Of a DNA stretch of 64,000 nt, positions 61,115 through 64,000 are shown one piece after another. How positions within the stretch are numbered: position 1 is the stretch's first letter; each line of letters begins with the position of its first letter. Origin of the DNA: Ptiloglossa arizonensis (taxonomy: Eukaryota > Arthropoda > Insecta > Hymenoptera > Colletidae); NCBI RefSeq assembly GCF_051014685.1, contig NC_135052.1, positions 11,677,105-11,741,104 on the forward strand, given 5' to 3'. Under the pieces are notes generated by a model. It did no database searches. It was not told the origin of the DNA and saw only the letters and a list, made by a program, of their open reading frames with translations. The translations under genes and the position numbers were made by a program.

Positions 61115-63498
61115 ATGGCCTTTATGGTGAAGGAGCAGAGTGATACAGAGAAGTAATATATGACTATAAACATGATCTCGATTTATTTGATTTAAAATTT
61201 TGCTGTACCCGAACAATACACTTTTTAAAGTGGTCAATTTGGTAATTCAGAATTATGCGATTTATTCAATGAATTGCATGATAAATTATTTTAAAAAGTC
61301 TTTGGTCTTCTTATAAGTACTGTCATTTTTTTTATATATGTCCAAAATACGAAATACGAAAAAACATTTTAAAAAAGATTTCTTATAGGATCAATCATGA
61401 AAATGACTTGTTGAATTATTTATTACATGTTTAAACACCTGATCATTTCAGATATGTAGAAAGTAAAAATGTACGTGCCAAACAAAATTTCTTTGCAAAG
61501 AATTATACAGAGGCGATGATAGATTACAGTGAGCTTATTGGTAAAGTACTCTTTAATTATGAATGTATTACACTGGAATTGTATAAATGAATAATATGAA
61601 TATTCTTTAAGCAATATATCCAAAGTCATCATTACACTATAGAAACAGATCTGCATGTTATATGATGCTTGGCAAATATCAACTTGCTTTGAATGATGCA
61701 AAAAAAAGCCTTGAATTAGATGCACATTTTATCAAAGTATGTTGTATAAGAAATCTCTATACACACAAATTAAATAACCAGTTTTTTTTTAATTTGCTTA
61801 TATTTCCAGGCTCACAACACAGTCATACAATGTTATTTATATTTGGGAGATATTACTCAAGCTGAAACAGCACTAACAAAGTTATCAAAAATTGATCCTA
61901 ATAATACATCAATAGCTACACATAAAAAAAAGTTACAGTCTCTAGAACAGTTTCTTAAAGCTGCAGATGCTGCATATAATGCTAAGGATTTTGATAAAGT
62001 TTGTAATAAATTCTTAAATAAATTGGGATACATATATTAAATGTATATATATAATTAAAAATGACTATTATAATATTTATAGGCAGCTCGCTACATGCGC
62101 AGTTGTTGTAGTATAAGTACTTCATGCGAAAGATTCAAACTAGTTCGAGCAGAATATCTAGCATTTTCAGGATGCTACAAAAAAGCAGAAGAAATTGCAT
62201 AGTATATAACTTATTTTATATTATGTTCAAAATAGTACTAGAATTTATACTTTATGTTGTATATTTTTATTTTAGTGATGTTTTAAACAATGAAGAAAAA
62301 AATGTGTATGCACAGTACGTCCTTGGTATATGTTTGTACTTCCAAGATATTGACAAAGCATTCGAACATTTTCAACAAATCCTTGAACTGGATCTGCTTT
62401 TTCCTAGAGCATTAAGAATATATGTGGTAACAAACACTTAAACAATGCCTGTTTGAAACATTTACTATATTGTGTTATAATTTTGCAGCAAGTAAAAAAT
62501 TTAAAGGAAAAGAAAGAAGCAGGGAATACTGCTTATAAAATGAAACAGTATGAAAAAGCATACAAATTATATAGTGAAGCCTTAAAGATAGACCCCCAGA
62601 ATATAGTAGCAAATGCAAAACTTCATTTCAATAAAGCAACAGTGGCTGCAAAGGTATTACATTTTTATTTTCCTCTAAAATAGAATTTTTGAAAATAATT
62701 ATTTATATATTACTTTGCAGTTGGGTCGTCCAAATGAAGCGATTACAGAATGTACAGAAGCATTAAAATTAAATAATAAATATTTGAAAGCTCTTTTGAG
62801 GCGAGCAGAATCTTATATGAGACTTAAGAAATTTGAAGATGCTGTTTGCGATCTAAAGAAAGTGTGTGAAATGGACAACAGCCCCAGTACGATATTAAAT
62901 TTGATTTTATAATTAAAATAATTTTTTAGTTGCATTACATGAACTTTTCGAATTTTGATTTACAGCTAACCAATCGTTACTTATGGCAGCACAATTACTA
63001 TTGAATCCACCTATAAAGAGAAACCATTATTCGATTTTAGGTATTAACAAAAATGCGTCATATGATGAAATTAGGAAAGCGTACAAAAAAAAAGCAAAGG
63101 AACATCATCCAGGTAAACTTGAAGGCTTGTATTTATGAATAATATTGATTTTAAAATAATGGCCTACTTCTCCTGTTGTTATTTGTAGATCAATACCCGC
63201 ACGCAACACAAAGAGAAAAAAAAGAGCATGAGAATAAGTTTAAAGAAGTTGGAGCAGCTTATGCAGTTTTATCGGATCATGGAAAACGATTATATTATGA
63301 TTATATGCAGAAAAAGGAGAATAAATTTCGAGGTTGGTAGAATTTGTTTTTTTTTATCTTTAGAGGCTTTTGTTAACTATATATGGCATAACACTTACAT
63401 TCATAAATTTTAAACAATAGAAAAATGATTATTCATTTTATACAGGTTATCCTCGAGATTATTTTACTTTCCCCCATGGTTTTCATTTTTCTCGCTAG
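61115..63498 (+). CDS. DNAJC7-like TPR and J-domain co-chaperone
   Basis: Eleven exons, 61115-61152, 61452-61540, 61612-61736, 61810-61998, 62083-62201, 62276-62426, 62489-62653, 62721-62886, 62966-63112, 63189-63332 and 63446-63498, join to 461 residues (human DNAJC7 494). TPR repeats fill residues 10-350, including [40 protein letters not shown] and [22 protein letters not shown] domain at about 365-435 begins [20 protein letters not shown] and keeps the HPD triad, split by an intron. The family links Hsp70 and Hsp90 clients in the cytosol. The C-terminus is short ([17 protein letters not shown]) and lacks most of the Gly/Phe-rich tail. Sequence is clearly more diverged from DNAJC7 than the neighbours are from their orthologues, so it may be a fast-evolving paralogue. 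Exon 1 ([13 protein letters not shown]) is inferred from phase and a GT donor only. Confidence 0.85.
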
Positions 63499-63539
63499 CG
63501 AATCGTATCTTAATCGTAAGAGCAAATAATACGAAGTGA

Positions 63540-63668
63540 ATTTTTAAACTTGATTATCTCGAAAACGAAGTTGAAATGGAAAAAATGTTATCCTTTTTAT
63601 CTTTCTGATTTTTTCATAAGGAATCACCTCCAGCCCTCTTTTACATGTTATTCGGGAACACCCTGCAT
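63540..63668 (-). mobile_element. single copy of ACAGGGTGTCC-family repeat
   Basis: Read on the minus strand it starts GCAGGGTGTTCCCGAATAAC, continues GGAGGTGATTCCTTATGAAA, and ends with an AACTTCGTTTTCGAGATAAT core and TCAAGTTTAAA. This is the same order of blocks as in the inverted pairs at 6,278-6,937 and 19,335-19,890. It lies about 40 bases after the DNAJC7-like stop, so it may be part of that gene's 3' UTR. Confidence 0.65.
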
Positions 63669-64000
63669 ATAACACATAATCCATTGAGTAATTTTTTCGA
63701 TAAAACTGATGTATTACGTAAAAACTAAAATGATGGGGATTTCGGTTTGGTCTTATATAACAGAGGAGAATTTTCCGAATTTAATAGTATAGGAGTTATT
63801 AATTTTTGCTGGTCCTAATGACCGTCAAAGTTTAAAAAAGTGCCGATGTACGTAGTTCTTACAAATTATTTTTGCATATTTACGAAAATTTTTTTATCTA
63901 GTACGGAAACTGTACACAGGATTAGATAGAAATCAGTTTTTTTATGGACACCAATTTCTACTGTAACTTCTTCTTGTCAAATTTCTGTAACATATTTAAC
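63669..64000. other. no feature recognised
   Basis: AT-rich end of the window. No gene seen. It may be further sequence of the adjoining repeat element, since its end is not defined. Confidence 0.4.

Noticed and set aside
1..64000. CRISPR arrays, operons, tRNA or rRNA genes
   Set aside because: The sequence is eukaryotic; repeats lack CRISPR-like uniform spacers, and I found no cloverleaf or rRNA-like stretch by reading, though a covariance-model scan was not possible.

Overview
This window looks like nuclear DNA from a hymenopteran insect, most probably a bee; the order is fairly secure and the family is inference. The evidence is short AT-rich introns with canonical GT-AG ends, insect orthologues of conserved eukaryotic genes, a cuticle-type chitin-binding protein, and an interspersed repeat that starts ACAGGGTGTCC and carries a TCGTTTTCGAGAAAAT-like core, which I recall from bee and ant genomes. 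Nothing looks bacterial or viral.

Layout. Bases 1-15,868 are CpG-rich (TCGA, CGAA and TCG are everywhere) and hold no convincing gene. They carry several small tandem arrays, a dispersed ~220-bp duplicate, inverted-pair mobile-element remnants, one decayed transposase and an AT-cored hairpin. Bases 15,869-18,168 (+) hold most of a secreted chitin-binding protein with a very long Asn/Tyr/Thr/Ser-rich tail. From about 18.5 kb the sequence becomes AT-rich and CpG-poor, and housekeeping genes begin: holocytochrome c synthase (21,650-22,636 +), an intronless SETMAR-like histone methyltransferase (24,798-25,562 -), a TraB-domain protein (25,682-27,862 -), an RFX-family ciliogenic transcription factor (33,900-41,057 -), a sorting nexin 7/30 (45,913-47,904 +), DCAF15 (48,883-52,935 -), VPS33B (53,402-55,466 +), eIF3 subunit c (55,724-60,152 -) and a DNAJC7-like TPR co-chaperone (61,115-63,498 +). 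I rebuilt these exon by exon. All complete models keep frame and close on a stop, giving 276, 254, 431, 825, 475, 1000, 569, 903 and 461 residues in that order. The chitin-binding gene lacks its first coding exon.

The most striking object is a nearly perfect inverted duplication at 41,323-44,098: two 1,278-bp arms around a 220-bp spacer, with only two arm mismatches seen by eye and no net indel. Each arm contains upstream DNA of the RFX gene and the same two-exon BED-finger/hAT-derived gene remnant, broken by the same frameshifts, so decay came before duplication. A second theme is the ACAGGGTGTCC repeat family, which twice occurs as a head-to-head inverted pair (6,278-6,937 and 19,335-19,890) and once as a single copy (63,540-63,668).

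The genes share no single pathway. They include mitochondrial haem attachment (HCCS), chromatin (SET), ciliogenesis control (RFX), endosomal trafficking (SNX7/30, VPS33B), ubiquitin ligase substrate reception (DCAF15), translation initiation (eIF3c) and chaperoning (DNAJC7-like). Divergent start pairs (DCAF15/VPS33B, eIF3c/DNAJC7-like, RFX/BED remnant) suggest shared bidirectional promoters.
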